Source: Rikenellaceae bacterium
Lineage (GTDB): Bacteria; Bacteroidota; Bacteroidia; Bacteroidales; UBA932
Direction: 5' to 3'
DNA length: 30,731 bases
Assembly (NCBI GenBank): GCA_900767375.1
Contig: CAAFYX010000140.1
Location: forward strand, 1-30,731
Part shown: positions 7,794-15,963 of the stretch, piece by piece
Layout of the letters: each line of letters starts with the position of its first letter
Position numbering within the stretch: position 1 is the stretch's first letter
Position numbers and translations under genes: made by a program
The notes under the pieces: generated by a model
Seen by the model: only the letters and a program-made list of their open reading frames with translations
What the model was told of the DNA's origin: nothing
The model's database searches: none

Positions 7794-8615
7794 ATGAATA
7801 CAGTTTTCGATACAAAGAGATTCGGTAAATATCTCACTTATGACCTGAACAATGCCAGGAATTCTTATGGCAGGTCACTTCTGATCCTCGCGCTGCTTCC
7901 AGCCATCATCTTCTTCTTTACGGAGTTCTTCAGCCTCCTCTTCTCCTTCAAGTTCACATCCTTCGATTCAAGCTTTGTCGGGATCGGTTTCGTGATCGGC
8001 CTTCTGGTCATTTATCTTACCGCTCCGGTAAAGATCTACGGAGCCCTGACGGAAAAGAAGCAGGGAACCGACTGGCTGATGATCCCGGCTTCATCCTTCG
8101 AGAAGTTCCTCTCAATGGTCATTGTAATGTGCGTTGTCCTTCCATTGGCATATTTCGCAGGCTTCTTTGCGTGTGATCTGATCCTGTCGCTGGTTCCTGG
8201 ATATGACGGCTCGTTCACCATCGACGGTTTTGATGCCGTATCAGGATTCCTCGCAGGTATGAGCTCCAACGACTTCATCAGCTTCAGCAAGCCGGGCCTT
8301 CTCGGAATAGTCTGGGTGAACTGGATAGTGAACATCCTCATTTTCACCCTCGGCGCCATCTGCTTCAAGAAGCGCAAGGTCGCCAACACCATCCTCTGCT
8401 ACTTCGCCTTCTCGATTCTGATGATGGTCGTCATCGTTCTCATCGCCGGTCCTGACGGATACAGGATGGAGCGTTTCATGGAGCATCTCGAGGACAACCT
8501 CACTCCGGACAAGCTCGAGTTCTGGATCAACTTCATCGCCAATGCTGTCAACACCATCGAGATAGCTGCCGTGGGTACAGCCCTCTATTTCAGAATCAAA
8601 ACTATGAAACACTAG
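7794..8615 (+). CDS. ABC-2 type transporter permease
   Basis: This 273-residue integral membrane protein has six predicted transmembrane segments, near residues 25-45, 60-79, 105-130, 170-190, 198-218 and 245-265, and short cytoplasmic loops. There is no nucleotide-binding domain of its own. It follows the ATPase gene by 12 bases and precedes the regulator gene by 4, so it is the membrane partner of the ATPase. Sequence gives no clue to the substrate. The six-segment layout and operon partners are consistent with small YtrC/D-like or EcsB-like permeases, but the match is at fold level only. Confidence 0.85.
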   Translation: MNTVFDTKRFGKYLTYDLNNARNSYGRSLLILALLPAIIFFFTEFFSLLFSFKFTSFDSSFVGIGFVIGLLVIYLTAPVKIYGALTEKKQGTDWLMIPASSFEKFLSMVIVMCVVLPLAYFAGFFACDLILSLVPGYDGSFTIDGFDAVSGFLAGMSSNDFISFSKPGLLGIVWVNWIVNILIFTLGAICFKKRKVANTILCYFAFSILMMVVIVLIAGPDGYRMERFMEHLEDNLTPDKLEFWINFIANAVNTIEIAAVGTALYFRIKTMKH

Positions 8616-8619
8616 CCCT

Positions 8620-8958
8620 ATGGAATTCGATCCCAACAAACCAATATATCTTCAGATCTGCGACAATATCTGCGAGCAGATACTGAGCGGAAGCCTCGCT
8701 CCCGAGGACAGGATACTGTCAGTACGCGAGTTCGGCGCCAGCATCGGGGTGAATCCCAACACGGTAGCACGTTCATACGAGAAACTCACCGATGCAGGTA
8801 TCATCTACAACAAGCGTGGAATCGGCTATTTCGTCAGCGCAGACGCTCTGAAGGCCGTCCAGGCCCAGGCGAGGGAGGATTTCCTTCAGAACGACGTGCC
8901 GGCCTTCCTCAAGAAAATGACCCTTCTCGGAATAGAACCATCAGAAATCTTCAAATAG
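8620..8958 (+). CDS. GntR family transcriptional regulator, YtrA subfamily
   Basis: This short 112-residue protein consists of an N-terminal winged helix-turn-helix (PIYLQICDNICEQILSG, then SVREFGASIGVNPNTVARSY, and the wing KRGIGYFV near 67-74). A helical tail of about 40 residues follows. There is no large effector-binding domain, which is the hallmark of the YtrA subfamily, whose members repress ABC transporter operons and usually autoregulate. The gene is third in the operon it probably controls, 4 bases after the permease. The palindrome at 6923-6944 is the likely target. Family assignment is firm; the regulatory circuit is inferred. Confidence 0.92.
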   Translation: MEFDPNKPIYLQICDNICEQILSGSLAPEDRILSVREFGASIGVNPNTVARSYEKLTDAGIIYNKRGIGYFVSADALKAVQAQAREDFLQNDVPAFLKKMTLLGIEPSEIFK

Positions 8959-8965
8959 AACGAAA

Positions 8966-9706
8966 ATGAAAAAGACAATATTAACAGCAATTCTTCTGGC
9001 AGCCGCCCTTCTTTCAGTTCAGAGCTGCCGTTTCATCCAGATCAATGGTACCGCATTCGATGGGGCAGGAAGCTTCATTTTCAACAGCAGCGGCAAATTC
9101 GTAGAACCGAGCGATGAGTGGCAGGTACTTTCTTACACCGTGGATGATTTCTCCGCGATACGTTCCACCATCCCTATGGACATCACTTATGAAATGAACG
9201 CCGATTCTTCCTTTGTGGAGATATTCGCTCCGGAGAATTATCTCGAGTATATGGACTTCAAGACCGTTGACGGCTGTCTCAACGCCGAGTTCAGCGAACC
9301 GCTCCGTACCCGTGCCGACGGCATGAGGATGAAGGTCGCTTCATCGTCGCTCGAAAAGGTCGAAATGCTCGGTGTCGGTGATTTCCATGCAGACAGCCTG
9401 GTATGCAGCAGCCTTGAACTGGTGGTCAAGGGCGCCGGGGATGCTGAATTCGGGAAAGTACTTTGTACCGGAGACTTTGACATACTTATCCAGGGTGCCG
9501 GTGATGCCAGGGTCAATGAGCTTGACTGCAATGACGTTGAGGCACGCATTCAGGGGGCAGGAGACATCAGGCTTGCCGGCAAGGCGGAGGATGTTGACCT
9601 TACCATCCAGGGCGCAGGTGAAATCCACGTTGAGAACCTTGAGGTGACCGGAGAGGTGAAAACCTCCATCCAGGGTGTCGGAAAAATCTACAGGGACAAC
9701 GACTAG
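8966..9706 (+). CDS. DUF2807 (GIN domain) lipoprotein
   Basis: This 246-residue secreted protein has a lipoprotein signal peptide ending at LLSVQSC, with lipidated Cys21. The mature part is a head-GIN/DUF2807 domain. About 130 residues form a right-handed beta-helix-like region in which the motif (I/V)(Q/K)GAGD/E recurs about every 20 residues (for example ILIQGAGDARV, ARIQGAGDIRL, LTIQGAGEIHV, ending SIQGVGKIY). The family is widespread in Bacteroidetes, and its annotation as an auto-transporter adhesin is not well supported. Here it is the fourth gene of the ABC/GntR unit, only 7 bases after the regulator, suggesting an envelope-related role in the same response. Confidence 0.88.
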   Translation: MKKTILTAILLAAALLSVQSCRFIQINGTAFDGAGSFIFNSSGKFVEPSDEWQVLSYTVDDFSAIRSTIPMDITYEMNADSSFVEIFAPENYLEYMDFKTVDGCLNAEFSEPLRTRADGMRMKVASSSLEKVEMLGVGDFHADSLVCSSLELVVKGAGDAEFGKVLCTGDFDILIQGAGDARVNELDCNDVEARIQGAGDIRLAGKAEDVDLTIQGAGEIHVENLEVTGEVKTSIQGVGKIYRDND

Positions 9707-9741
9707 AAAAGGACTATTGTTCTTAATTTGCTAAAAATGTG

Positions 9742-9749
9742 TATCTTTG
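9742..9749 (+). promoter_or_regulatory. -7 promoter element before the 9755 lipoprotein gene
   Basis: TATCTTTG at 9742-9749 matches the consensus. A TTG at 9717-9719 is 22 bases upstream, slightly wide. The element ends only five bases before the ATG at 9755, so the transcript would be leaderless or nearly so. Confidence 0.6.
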
Positions 9750-9754
9750 GCGCC

Positions 9755-10231
9755 ATGAAACGCATTCATCCGCTGAAGATACACATTTTTTTTATGGTTC
9801 TGGCCCTGCTCGCAGCGTCCTGCGGGCGCAGTTCGGATGATCCGTACAAAGTCCTTAACGTCAGGATATTCACTGTCAGCGGGACTGTTTTTGGAGTGAC
9901 TGGCGAGGGGGATCATGCTCCGCTTTCCGGCATCACCGTGACCATGTCTGCGTATGCTGTTGAGGACATCGGAAAGACCATTCCGGTCTATACCGACTCG
10001 TTCACTACGCTCGACAACGGCACCTATCAGTTCTTCAAGATATGGGACGAGGACTGTTCCGGCCTTTTCTTCGATTTTCAGCTGACGGACCGTTCTTCCG
10101 AGCGTACTGTCCGCTTCGCCCCGTCCAGCCGGGACCTCTTCCTGAGCGCGGCCAGTCCGTTCTACAATCCGGACATCAAGACTTACGAGGTGACTGGAAA
10201 CGATTTCTTGCTTTATCCAGCAGAAGACTGA
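9755..10231 (+). CDS. Hypothetical lipoprotein with a carboxypeptidase-regulatory-like beta domain
   Basis: This 158-residue protein has a signal peptide with lipobox LAASC (Cys23). The mature domain begins with FTVSGTVFGVTGEGDHAPLS and continues GITVTMSAY, a pattern seen in carboxypeptidase-regulatory-like or Ig-like beta-sandwich domains: an SGTV strand, a (S/A)GITV strand and later NGTYQFF. No specific family is recognised. An in-frame ATG at 9728 is upstream of the -7 element, so 9755 is the likelier start. The last 56 bases overlap the 3' end of the convergent AraC-like gene. It resembles small lipoproteins of Bacteroidetes surface systems, but there is no partner gene nearby. Confidence 0.72.
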   Translation: MKRIHPLKIHIFFMVLALLAASCGRSSDDPYKVLNVRIFTVSGTVFGVTGEGDHAPLSGITVTMSAYAVEDIGKTIPVYTDSFTTLDNGTYQFFKIWDEDCSGLFFDFQLTDRSSERTVRFAPSSRDLFLSAASPFYNPDIKTYEVTGNDFLLYPAED

Positions 10232-10649
10232 CGAGGATCCTGTCCTTGCGTCCCCCGCATTTCTTCCATACCGAAGGGGTACATCCTTTCTCCTTGACGA
10301 AAATCTTACGGAAATCACTCTTGTCAAATATCCCGACTGTCCTGCCGGCCTGTGATACCGGCATGTCCGGATATCTCAGCATTATGTGACAGGCGTCGTC
10401 TATCCTCAGCCTCTTGCGTATGACCGTAAACCTTTCTCCGAAGCAGTCGCTGATGAACGAGGCTAGTTCTTCTCCGGATACATCGACCTTTTCCGCCAGG
10501 GCTGTGGCGGAGTCACTTTCCTGCCAGTACTGCCGGAAAAGTACCCATTCGGTCATAATGTTTCTGATCTGCTCTTCCTTCTCAAGGCTGGACCCATGGC
10601 GGGATGCTGATGGCCTGAGCCTGGACAGATAATATGTTCTGGCGTCCAT
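10176..10649 (-). CDS. Small AraC-type helix-turn-helix protein
   Basis: Starting at the ATG at 10649 (MDARTYYLSRLRP), preceded by a purine-rich GAAGAAG, the protein has 157 residues. An upstream in-frame start at 10742 would extend it into the lysA leader and is less likely. Residues about 45-140 look like an AraC/XylS DNA-binding domain: ALAEKVDVSGEELASFISDCF as the first helix-turn-helix and VSQAGRTVGIFDKSDFRKIF with KGCTPSVWKK as the second. There is no recognisable sensor domain, so it is either a stand-alone DNA-binding protein or lost its partner. It is divergent from lysA and convergent with the lipoprotein gene, overlapping it by 56 bases. Confidence 0.78.
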   Translation of the reverse strand: MDARTYYLSRLRPSASRHGSSLEKEEQIRNIMTEWVLFRQYWQESDSATALAEKVDVSGEELASFISDCFGERFTVIRKRLRIDDACHIMLRYPDMPVSQAGRTVGIFDKSDFRKIFVKEKGCTPSVWKKCGGRKDRILVSLLLDKARNRFQSPRKS

Positions 10650-10694
10650 GTCTTCTTCGGTTTGGTTAATCGTCGAAAAATAAATATTTTTGAT

Positions 10695-10702
10695 TAAATT
10701 TG
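10695..10702 (+). promoter_or_regulatory. -7 promoter element of lysA-ffh
   Basis: TAAATTTG at 10695-10702 matches TAnnTTTG and lies 29 bases before the lysA ATG. No good TTG box is seen at the right distance. Confidence 0.5.
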
Positions 10703-10731
10703 TGTCCTTTTTAACGAAAAAGCGGAATACA

Positions 10732-11907
10732 ATGCTATACATTCATGACCTTGACCGTCTGAACAGAATAGAGACCCCTTTCTACCTTTACGATATCGAC
10801 CTTTTCAAAAAGACTGTCGACAGCCTTGCGCGTGTGTCAGGCAAGTATTCCATGAAGGTCCACTACGCCGTCAAGGCCAACGTTGAGGACCGCATGCTCA
10901 GTATGCTCAGCGCCGCCGGATTCGGGGCGGATTGCGTGACTGGAAATGAAGTGGTCTGCGCCTTCGAACATGGTTTTGACCCTTCGGAGATTTTCCTGGC
11001 CGGTGTGGGCAAGACTGACAAGGAGATCGTGACGGCTCTCGAGACAGGAATAGGATGCCTCAATGTCGAGTCCATCCCGGAGATGGAAGCCATCGAGGCG
11101 GTCGCTTCCCGTATGGGTGTTGTCGCTCCTGTTGCATTCAGGGTGAATCCCGACATTGACCCTCATACCCACAAATATATCACTACAGGCTTGGAGGAGA
11201 ACAAATTCGGAATCTCCCGGTATGAGTTCGACCAGGCTGTCGACAAGGTGAAATCATGCCCTCATCTCCGTTTCGAGGGCGTGCAGTTCCATATCGGATC
11301 CCAGATCACTGATGTCGACAGTGTCTTCACTACGGAGTCCCGATGCGCCAGGGAGATAGTTGAGTATTTCGAAAACCGCGGCCTCGAAGTGCATCATGTC
11401 GATTTCGGAGGTGGTCTCGGCGTAGATTATGAAACTCCCGACTCCCATCTCATCCCTGACTTCGAGAGATGGCTGAAGGCCCTGAGGACATATTTCCCGG
11501 ACGACTGCGGGTATGAGCTGCACATTGAGCCCGGCAGGGCGCTGGTTGCCCAGTGCGCCAGCCTCATCACCAAGGCCGTGTATGTGAAGCATGGCAGGAC
11601 CAAGGACTTCGTCATAACCGATGCCGGCATGAACGACCTTGTCAGGCCGGCCCTTTACGGCGCATACCATAAGGTGGAGAACCTTACCGCCTACTATGGC
11701 AGGGGAGACAGGGATGAGGTCTGCGAATATGATGTGGTGGGCCCGGTCTGTGAGTCCAGCGATGTCTGGGGGACTGGCAGGATGCTTCATATGACCCGGA
11801 GGGGAGACCTTCTGGCCATAAGGACAGCAGGTGCATACGGGCGAGTAATGGCCAGCCGGTACAATCTCCACGACCTTGCGCCGGCAGTGTATATGGATGA
11901 AATATAA
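10732..11907 (+). CDS. lysA: Diaminopimelate decarboxylase
   Basis: LysA decarboxylates meso-diaminopimelate to L-lysine, the last step of lysine synthesis. Starting at 10732 (MLYIHDLDRLNRIETPFYLYD) the protein has 391 residues. The upstream in-frame ATG at 10690 precedes the promoter element and is rejected. The alanine-racemase-like barrel carries the PLP lysine in YAVKAN (Lys48), HIGSQ, the phosphate-binding GGGLGVDYE and EPGR. The C-terminal domain has GPVCESSDVWG with the active-site cysteine from the partner subunit and AGAYGRVMAS. All key residues are intact. The ffh gene follows after 14 bases, so the two are probably co-transcribed. Confidence 0.95.
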   Translation: MLYIHDLDRLNRIETPFYLYDIDLFKKTVDSLARVSGKYSMKVHYAVKANVEDRMLSMLSAAGFGADCVTGNEVVCAFEHGFDPSEIFLAGVGKTDKEIVTALETGIGCLNVESIPEMEAIEAVASRMGVVAPVAFRVNPDIDPHTHKYITTGLEENKFGISRYEFDQAVDKVKSCPHLRFEGVQFHIGSQITDVDSVFTTESRCAREIVEYFENRGLEVHHVDFGGGLGVDYETPDSHLIPDFERWLKALRTYFPDDCGYELHIEPGRALVAQCASLITKAVYVKHGRTKDFVITDAGMNDLVRPALYGAYHKVENLTAYYGRGDRDEVCEYDVVGPVCESSDVWGTGRMLHMTRRGDLLAIRTAGAYGRVMASRYNLHDLAPAVYMDEI

Positions 11908-11921
11908 CGTGATTACAGGAT

Positions 11922-13247
11922 ATGTTTGAGAATCTATCGGAAAGACTTGAGAGGTCCTTCAAGATTTTGAAGGGCGAAGGAAAGATTACTGACATCAACG
12001 TCGCTGAGACTTTGAAGGATATACGCCGCGCTCTTCTGGACGCCGACGTGAGCTACAAGGTGGCGAAGGAGTTCTGCGACAGGGTCAAGGTAAAGGCCAT
12101 GGGACAGAATGTCCTGACTGCCGTCAAGCCTCAGCAGATGATGGTTAAGATCGTCCATGACGAGCTGGCCGAGTTCATGGGCAGCGAGTTCACGGACATC
12201 AACGTAAAGGGCCAGCCCGGCATCGTTCTTGTGGCCGGTCTGAACGGTTCCGGTAAGACCACCTTCTCCGCCAAGCTCGCCAATCTCATAAAGAGCAGGA
12301 AGGGCATGAAGGTCCTCCTGGCAGCCTGTGACACGTTCCGTCCTGCCGCCATAGACCAGTTGAAGACTCTGGCAGAACAGGTCGGTGTGACTGTTTACAG
12401 CGAGACAGATGTGAAGGATCCTATAAGGATTGCTCAGAATGCCATAAAGATGGCCCGTAGCGAAGGCTACAGCGTAGTCGTCATCGATACTGCCGGCCGT
12501 CTGGCCGTGGATCAGGAGCTTATGGACGAGATATCCGCCCTCCATTCTGCCGTGAAGCCTACGGAGACGCTCTTCGTGGTGGACGCCATGACAGGTCAGG
12601 ATGCCGTCGAGACGGCCAAGGCCTTCAATGACAGGCTCGATTTCGACGGAGTCGTCCTCACGAAGATGGATGGTGACACCAGGGGCGGAGCCGCCCTCTC
12701 CATCAAGGCTGTCGTGGGCAAGCCTATCAAGTTTGTCTCTACCGGCGAGAAGATGGAGGCCATCGACGCGTTCCATCCGGCCCGCATCGCCGACCGTATC
12801 CTTGGCATGGGTGACGTCGTCTCACTCGTGGAGAAGGCTCAGGAGCAGTTCGATGAGAAGCAGGCGAGGGAGCTCAAGAAGAAGCTGGCCAAGAATCAGT
12901 TCACCCTTGAGGATTTCTATGATCAGATCCAGCAGGTGAAGAAGATGGGAAACATCAAGGATCTGGCAGGCATGCTCCCTGGCATGGACAAGGCCCTAAA
13001 GGACGTCGACATCGATAATAAAACTGCATACAAGGCCACGGAAGCCATAATCCAGTCCATGACTGTATACGAGCGTCAACATCCTGAAATCATCAACGGA
13101 TCCAGGAGGAAAAGGATCGCCGACGGTTCCGGTACTTCCATCCAGGAGGTCAACAGGCTCCTCAAACAGTTCGAGGGTACCAGATCGATGATGAAGTCCG
13201 CTATGGACGGCTCTCTTGCCGCCCGTCTCCGCGGTCTAAGACGTTAA
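11922..13247 (+). CDS. ffh: Signal recognition particle protein Ffh
   Basis: Ffh is the GTPase of the signal recognition particle; with SRP RNA and FtsY it delivers nascent membrane proteins to the translocon. The 441-residue protein has the N helical domain (1-85). The G domain carries GLNGSGKTT (P-loop), DTFRPAAIDQL, DTAGR and TKMDGDTRGG. The methionine-bearing M domain ends with SRRKRIADGSGTSIQEVNRL, the SRP RNA-binding helix-turn-helix. Length and motifs are those of a normal Ffh. It follows lysA by 14 bases and ends 11 bases before the stop of the convergent nucleotidase gene, with no obvious terminator between them. The SRP RNA gene is not in the window. Confidence 0.97.
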   Translation: MFENLSERLERSFKILKGEGKITDINVAETLKDIRRALLDADVSYKVAKEFCDRVKVKAMGQNVLTAVKPQQMMVKIVHDELAEFMGSEFTDINVKGQPGIVLVAGLNGSGKTTFSAKLANLIKSRKGMKVLLAACDTFRPAAIDQLKTLAEQVGVTVYSETDVKDPIRIAQNAIKMARSEGYSVVVIDTAGRLAVDQELMDEISALHSAVKPTETLFVVDAMTGQDAVETAKAFNDRLDFDGVVLTKMDGDTRGGAALSIKAVVGKPIKFVSTGEKMEAIDAFHPARIADRILGMGDVVSLVEKAQEQFDEKQARELKKKLAKNQFTLEDFYDQIQQVKKMGNIKDLAGMLPGMDKALKDVDIDNKTAYKATEAIIQSMTVYERQHPEIINGSRRKRIADGSGTSIQEVNRLLKQFEGTRSMMKSAMDGSLAARLRGLRR

Positions 13248-13258
13248 CCTGAGATTGC

Positions 13259-15004
13259 TTATTTTCCGAAGACCAGACTGATGTCCTCTTCGAGTTTCGG
13301 ATGTACGATATCCTCCGGGACGAACTCCCAGTGCCCGAGCAGGCCGGTATCACTGAAATCCTCTGCTCCGATGGCATCGTTGGCCTTCAGATAGTCGCCG
13401 AGGAGGGTTCTGATCTCAGGGTACTTCTCGGTCACTCTGCCTGCAAACTCATTGACGTCCATCCCGGCGCCGCTGAGGAGGTAACCGCCGCCTGAAGCGC
13501 GATATGAGGTGAGCGCTACAGAGTATGTGCCGTCGGCACTGAATGGACTGCCGTCCGCGAGGGAAGTGATATTGACCCTCTCACCGAATGGCTTGGTCAC
13601 GTCTACGGTGTAGTAGAGGCCGGCCATGGAGTCGAAATTGAAAGTAGGATTGCGGAACTCCCATCTTTCGACGTCATTCCTCTCGTCCTTTTCGTTGGCT
13701 ATGTTCAGAACATGGTCGTCAGGTGAATCCACTGTGTTTATCCAGAGGTCGTATGAGTATTCCAGATAATCCTTGACCTCCTTTCCCGTCATGGATGCAA
13801 CGAACAGCTCGTTCTCGTACTGATACAGCGTGAAGAGGTCGTTGTTGCTCACCTTTCCGGCATCGATCCTGCCGCTCTTTGAGATAGGGGCGACGATGGT
13901 CAGCTGTGCGCCGCTGGACTTGAGGCAGACGGTGGCGATGAGCTTCAGGTAGTCACTCATGCCGGTGAAGGATTCGTTGAGATTCAGCGTGTCCTTGAGC
14001 TCGCCGACCTCGGTCAGCGTGAAGTCCTTGACTTTCCGGTAGTCCTTGTAGAATTTTTCTTTCATGTCCATGTCGACTTCACCCGCCTTGATGGGGATGA
14101 GGCCGGCGATCAGGTCCATGCCGGCTATCTTTCTGTTGACGAGCTTCAGGTCCAGCATGACATGGCCCAGATTGGCGCAGCGGCTGCCGCTGTTGATCAT
14201 GGCGCATGTCCTGCTTGTCTTGAAATATGGCTTGTGGTCATGCCCGCAGATGAGGACCTGTACGCCCTTCAGACTGTTGAAGAGATCCATTCCCTGGTTT
14301 TCGAGGACGGTTCCGTCCCCTTCGCCCTTGCCGGAGTGCACTGCCACTATCACGACCTGCGGCTTCTCCTTGGCGATGACCTCGTCCACTCCTTTCTGGA
14401 CCAGCGGTACAAGGGACTCGAACTTCATCCCTTCCCATTTCTTTTCGTCCAGCCATGCGGCGATGTTGGCGTTGTCATATCCGAGGATGGCTATCTTCAA
14501 GCCCTGTCTCGTGATGGTGGTATAATAAGGGAAATATGGCTTTCCGTCATCGTTCCTGATGATGTTCCCTCCGAGGAACGGGATGCCGGCTTTCTTAAGG
14601 TCATCGTTTATCCTGTCATAGACTTCGTGTCCGGCTTCAATGTCGTGGTTGCCCGCCACGATGGCATCGTATCCCATGTATTTGGCCATCCTCGGGTATA
14701 CATGCTCAGCCTTTGTGTCCACGTAGTTGAAATAGAATGCGGCATTGTCCCCCTGCAGGAAATCGCCGTCATCGATGAGAATCACGTTGTCTTCGCCGTA
14801 CTGTGAGCGGAGGCTGTCCACCGCTTCGCTGACTGCCAGCAGTGATGGCCTGATGCTTCCGTCTACGTAGGTGGAATCGAAATAGCACCCATGTATGTCG
14901 CTGGTGGTCAGGATGTGGAAATGGTACTCGCCGTCTTTCGGGGAATGACATGAAATAGCGAGCAGTGCTGCCGCGGCGAAGCAGATTGTGCGTGAAAATC
15001 TCAT
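13259..15004 (-). CDS. 5'-nucleotidase/UDP-sugar hydrolase-like metallophosphoesterase lipoprotein
   Basis: Starting at 15004 (MRFSRTICFAAAALLAISC) the protein has 581 residues and a lipoprotein signal with Cys19, so it should act in the periplasm or on the cell surface. The N-terminal metallophosphoesterase domain contains DIHG, DDGDFLQGD, AGNHDIEAG, a histidine in VAVHSGKGEG and CGHDHKP, the two-metal site of the UshA/CpdB family. The C-terminal nucleotidase domain contains SGRIDAGKVSNNDLFTLYQY and ASGGGYLLSG. Family members hydrolyse nucleotides or UDP-sugars for salvage. A longer in-frame start at 15025 would precede the signal peptide and falls close to the promoter, so it is unlikely. 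A TTG-N20-TATCTTTG promoter lies at 15027-15057. Confidence 0.9.
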   Translation of the reverse strand: MRFSRTICFAAAALLAISCHSPKDGEYHFHILTTSDIHGCYFDSTYVDGSIRPSLLAVSEAVDSLRSQYGEDNVILIDDGDFLQGDNAAFYFNYVDTKAEHVYPRMAKYMGYDAIVAGNHDIEAGHEVYDRINDDLKKAGIPFLGGNIIRNDDGKPYFPYYTTITRQGLKIAILGYDNANIAAWLDEKKWEGMKFESLVPLVQKGVDEVIAKEKPQVVIVAVHSGKGEGDGTVLENQGMDLFNSLKGVQVLICGHDHKPYFKTSRTCAMINSGSRCANLGHVMLDLKLVNRKIAGMDLIAGLIPIKAGEVDMDMKEKFYKDYRKVKDFTLTEVGELKDTLNLNESFTGMSDYLKLIATVCLKSSGAQLTIVAPISKSGRIDAGKVSNNDLFTLYQYENELFVASMTGKEVKDYLEYSYDLWINTVDSPDDHVLNIANEKDERNDVERWEFRNPTFNFDSMAGLYYTVDVTKPFGERVNITSLADGSPFSADGTYSVALTSYRASGGGYLLSGAGMDVNEFAGRVTEKYPEIRTLLGDYLKANDAIGAEDFSDTGLLGHWEFVPEDIVHPKLEEDISLVFGK

Positions 15005-15026
15005 TATTATTCGTTTTCTATACAAA

Positions 15027-15057
15027 CAAAGATAGGAATTATCACTAACTTTGCCAA
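15027..15057 (-). promoter_or_regulatory. Promoter of the nucleotidase gene
   Basis: Minus-strand TTG (15057-15055) and TATCTTTG (15034-15027) are 20 bases apart. The region overlaps the rightward -7 element of the GSCFA gene. Confidence 0.7.
15046..15053 (+). promoter_or_regulatory. -7 promoter element of the GSCFA gene
   Basis: TAACTTTG at 15046-15053 matches the consensus and lies 22 bases before the GTG start at 15076. No clear -33 box is seen. Confidence 0.55.
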
Positions 15058-15075
15058 GAAAACATTGTTGGAAAA

Positions 15076-15948
15076 GTGCTTAATCTGCAAACAAAAGTCC
15101 TTTTTGCTGAAAGCGGAGTCAGGTTTTCGTACGATGATGGTATTATTTTGCTCGGAAGTTGTTTCTCCGATAGCATCGGTATGAAAATGCATAATGCCGG
15201 ATTCGATGTTATGGCCAACCCTTTCGGCCCTCTTTACAATCCGGTGTCAGTGGCTAACGCTGTCTCCCGTCTGGAAAGCGCTGTCCCGTTCTCCGGCAGC
15301 GAGTGCGTGGAGATGGGCGCTGGAGCCGGCCTGTTCTGCTCGTTCAGCCATCATACGCTCGCTGCGCGAAAGACCGCCGCGTCCTTCCTCTGTGATGCCA
15401 ATGACTCTTTGGCCGCCTCTTCCGCTTTCTGGAGGAAGGCCGGCATAGTCATCGTGACGCTCGGCACTTCTTTCTGTTTCCGTCACCTGGAGACCGGCGA
15501 AGTCGTGTCCAACTGCCTTAAGAGACCTGCGGCTGAATTCTCCAGGGAGTTCCTCCCTTATGAAGGGTCCTCCGCCGTCCTCGCGTCGATGCTGCGCAGG
15601 TTCCCTTCAAAGAAGTTCATATTCACCGTCAGCCCCATACGTCATCTTTCGGATGGCGCGCACATGAATCAAATCAGTAAAAGCTCCCTTCTGATGGCTG
15701 TGGAGTCCGTGGTCTCGAAGGATGAGTTCAAGGACAGGGCGGCCTATTTCCCGGCATATGAGATTGTGATGGACGAGCTCCGCGACTACAGGTTCTACGC
15801 CGAGGATATGGTGCATCCCACATTCCAGACCGTCGATTACATCTGGGAGCGCTTCTGTGATTTCGCGCTCAACCCTTCCGACCGCCAGACGCTGGCGGAA
15901 AAGGAAAAGGCCTGGCGGCAGTCGCAGCACAGGCCTTTGTCAAGGTAA
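15076..15948 (+). CDS. GSCFA domain protein
   Basis: This 290-residue protein of the GSCFA family (SGNH-hydrolase-like) starts at a GTG. The start is supported because the conserved N-terminus begins right after it, and the next ATG would remove the defining GSCF motif (residues 27-30). Other family blocks are NPFGPLYNPVSV, VTLGTSFCFRHLETGEVVSNC, FTVSPIRHLSDG and the C-terminal EDMVHPTFQT, whose Asp/His resemble the catalytic pair of SGNH enzymes. No signal peptide is present. The substrate is unknown; an esterase or acyltransferase activity is inferred from the fold. It is convergent with rny, with 15 bases between the two stops. Confidence 0.9.
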   Translation: MLNLQTKVLFAESGVRFSYDDGIILLGSCFSDSIGMKMHNAGFDVMANPFGPLYNPVSVANAVSRLESAVPFSGSECVEMGAGAGLFCSFSHHTLAARKTAASFLCDANDSLAASSAFWRKAGIVIVTLGTSFCFRHLETGEVVSNCLKRPAAEFSREFLPYEGSSAVLASMLRRFPSKKFIFTVSPIRHLSDGAHMNQISKSSLLMAVESVVSKDEFKDRAAYFPAYEIVMDELRDYRFYAEDMVHPTFQTVDYIWERFCDFALNPSDRQTLAEKEKAWRQSQHRPLSR

Positions 15949-15963
15949 CGTAAGTTTCCGTAT

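Noticed and set aside
9430..9680. Short DNA repeats within the DUF2807 gene
   Set aside because: They encode the repeated (I/V)QGAGD protein motif of a beta-helix and vary at the DNA level, so they are not a CRISPR or mobile-element repeat.
14162..14806. Open frame of 214 codons antisense to the nucleotidase gene
   Set aside because: Opposite the metallophosphoesterase domain with intact metal motifs; no independent evidence of coding.
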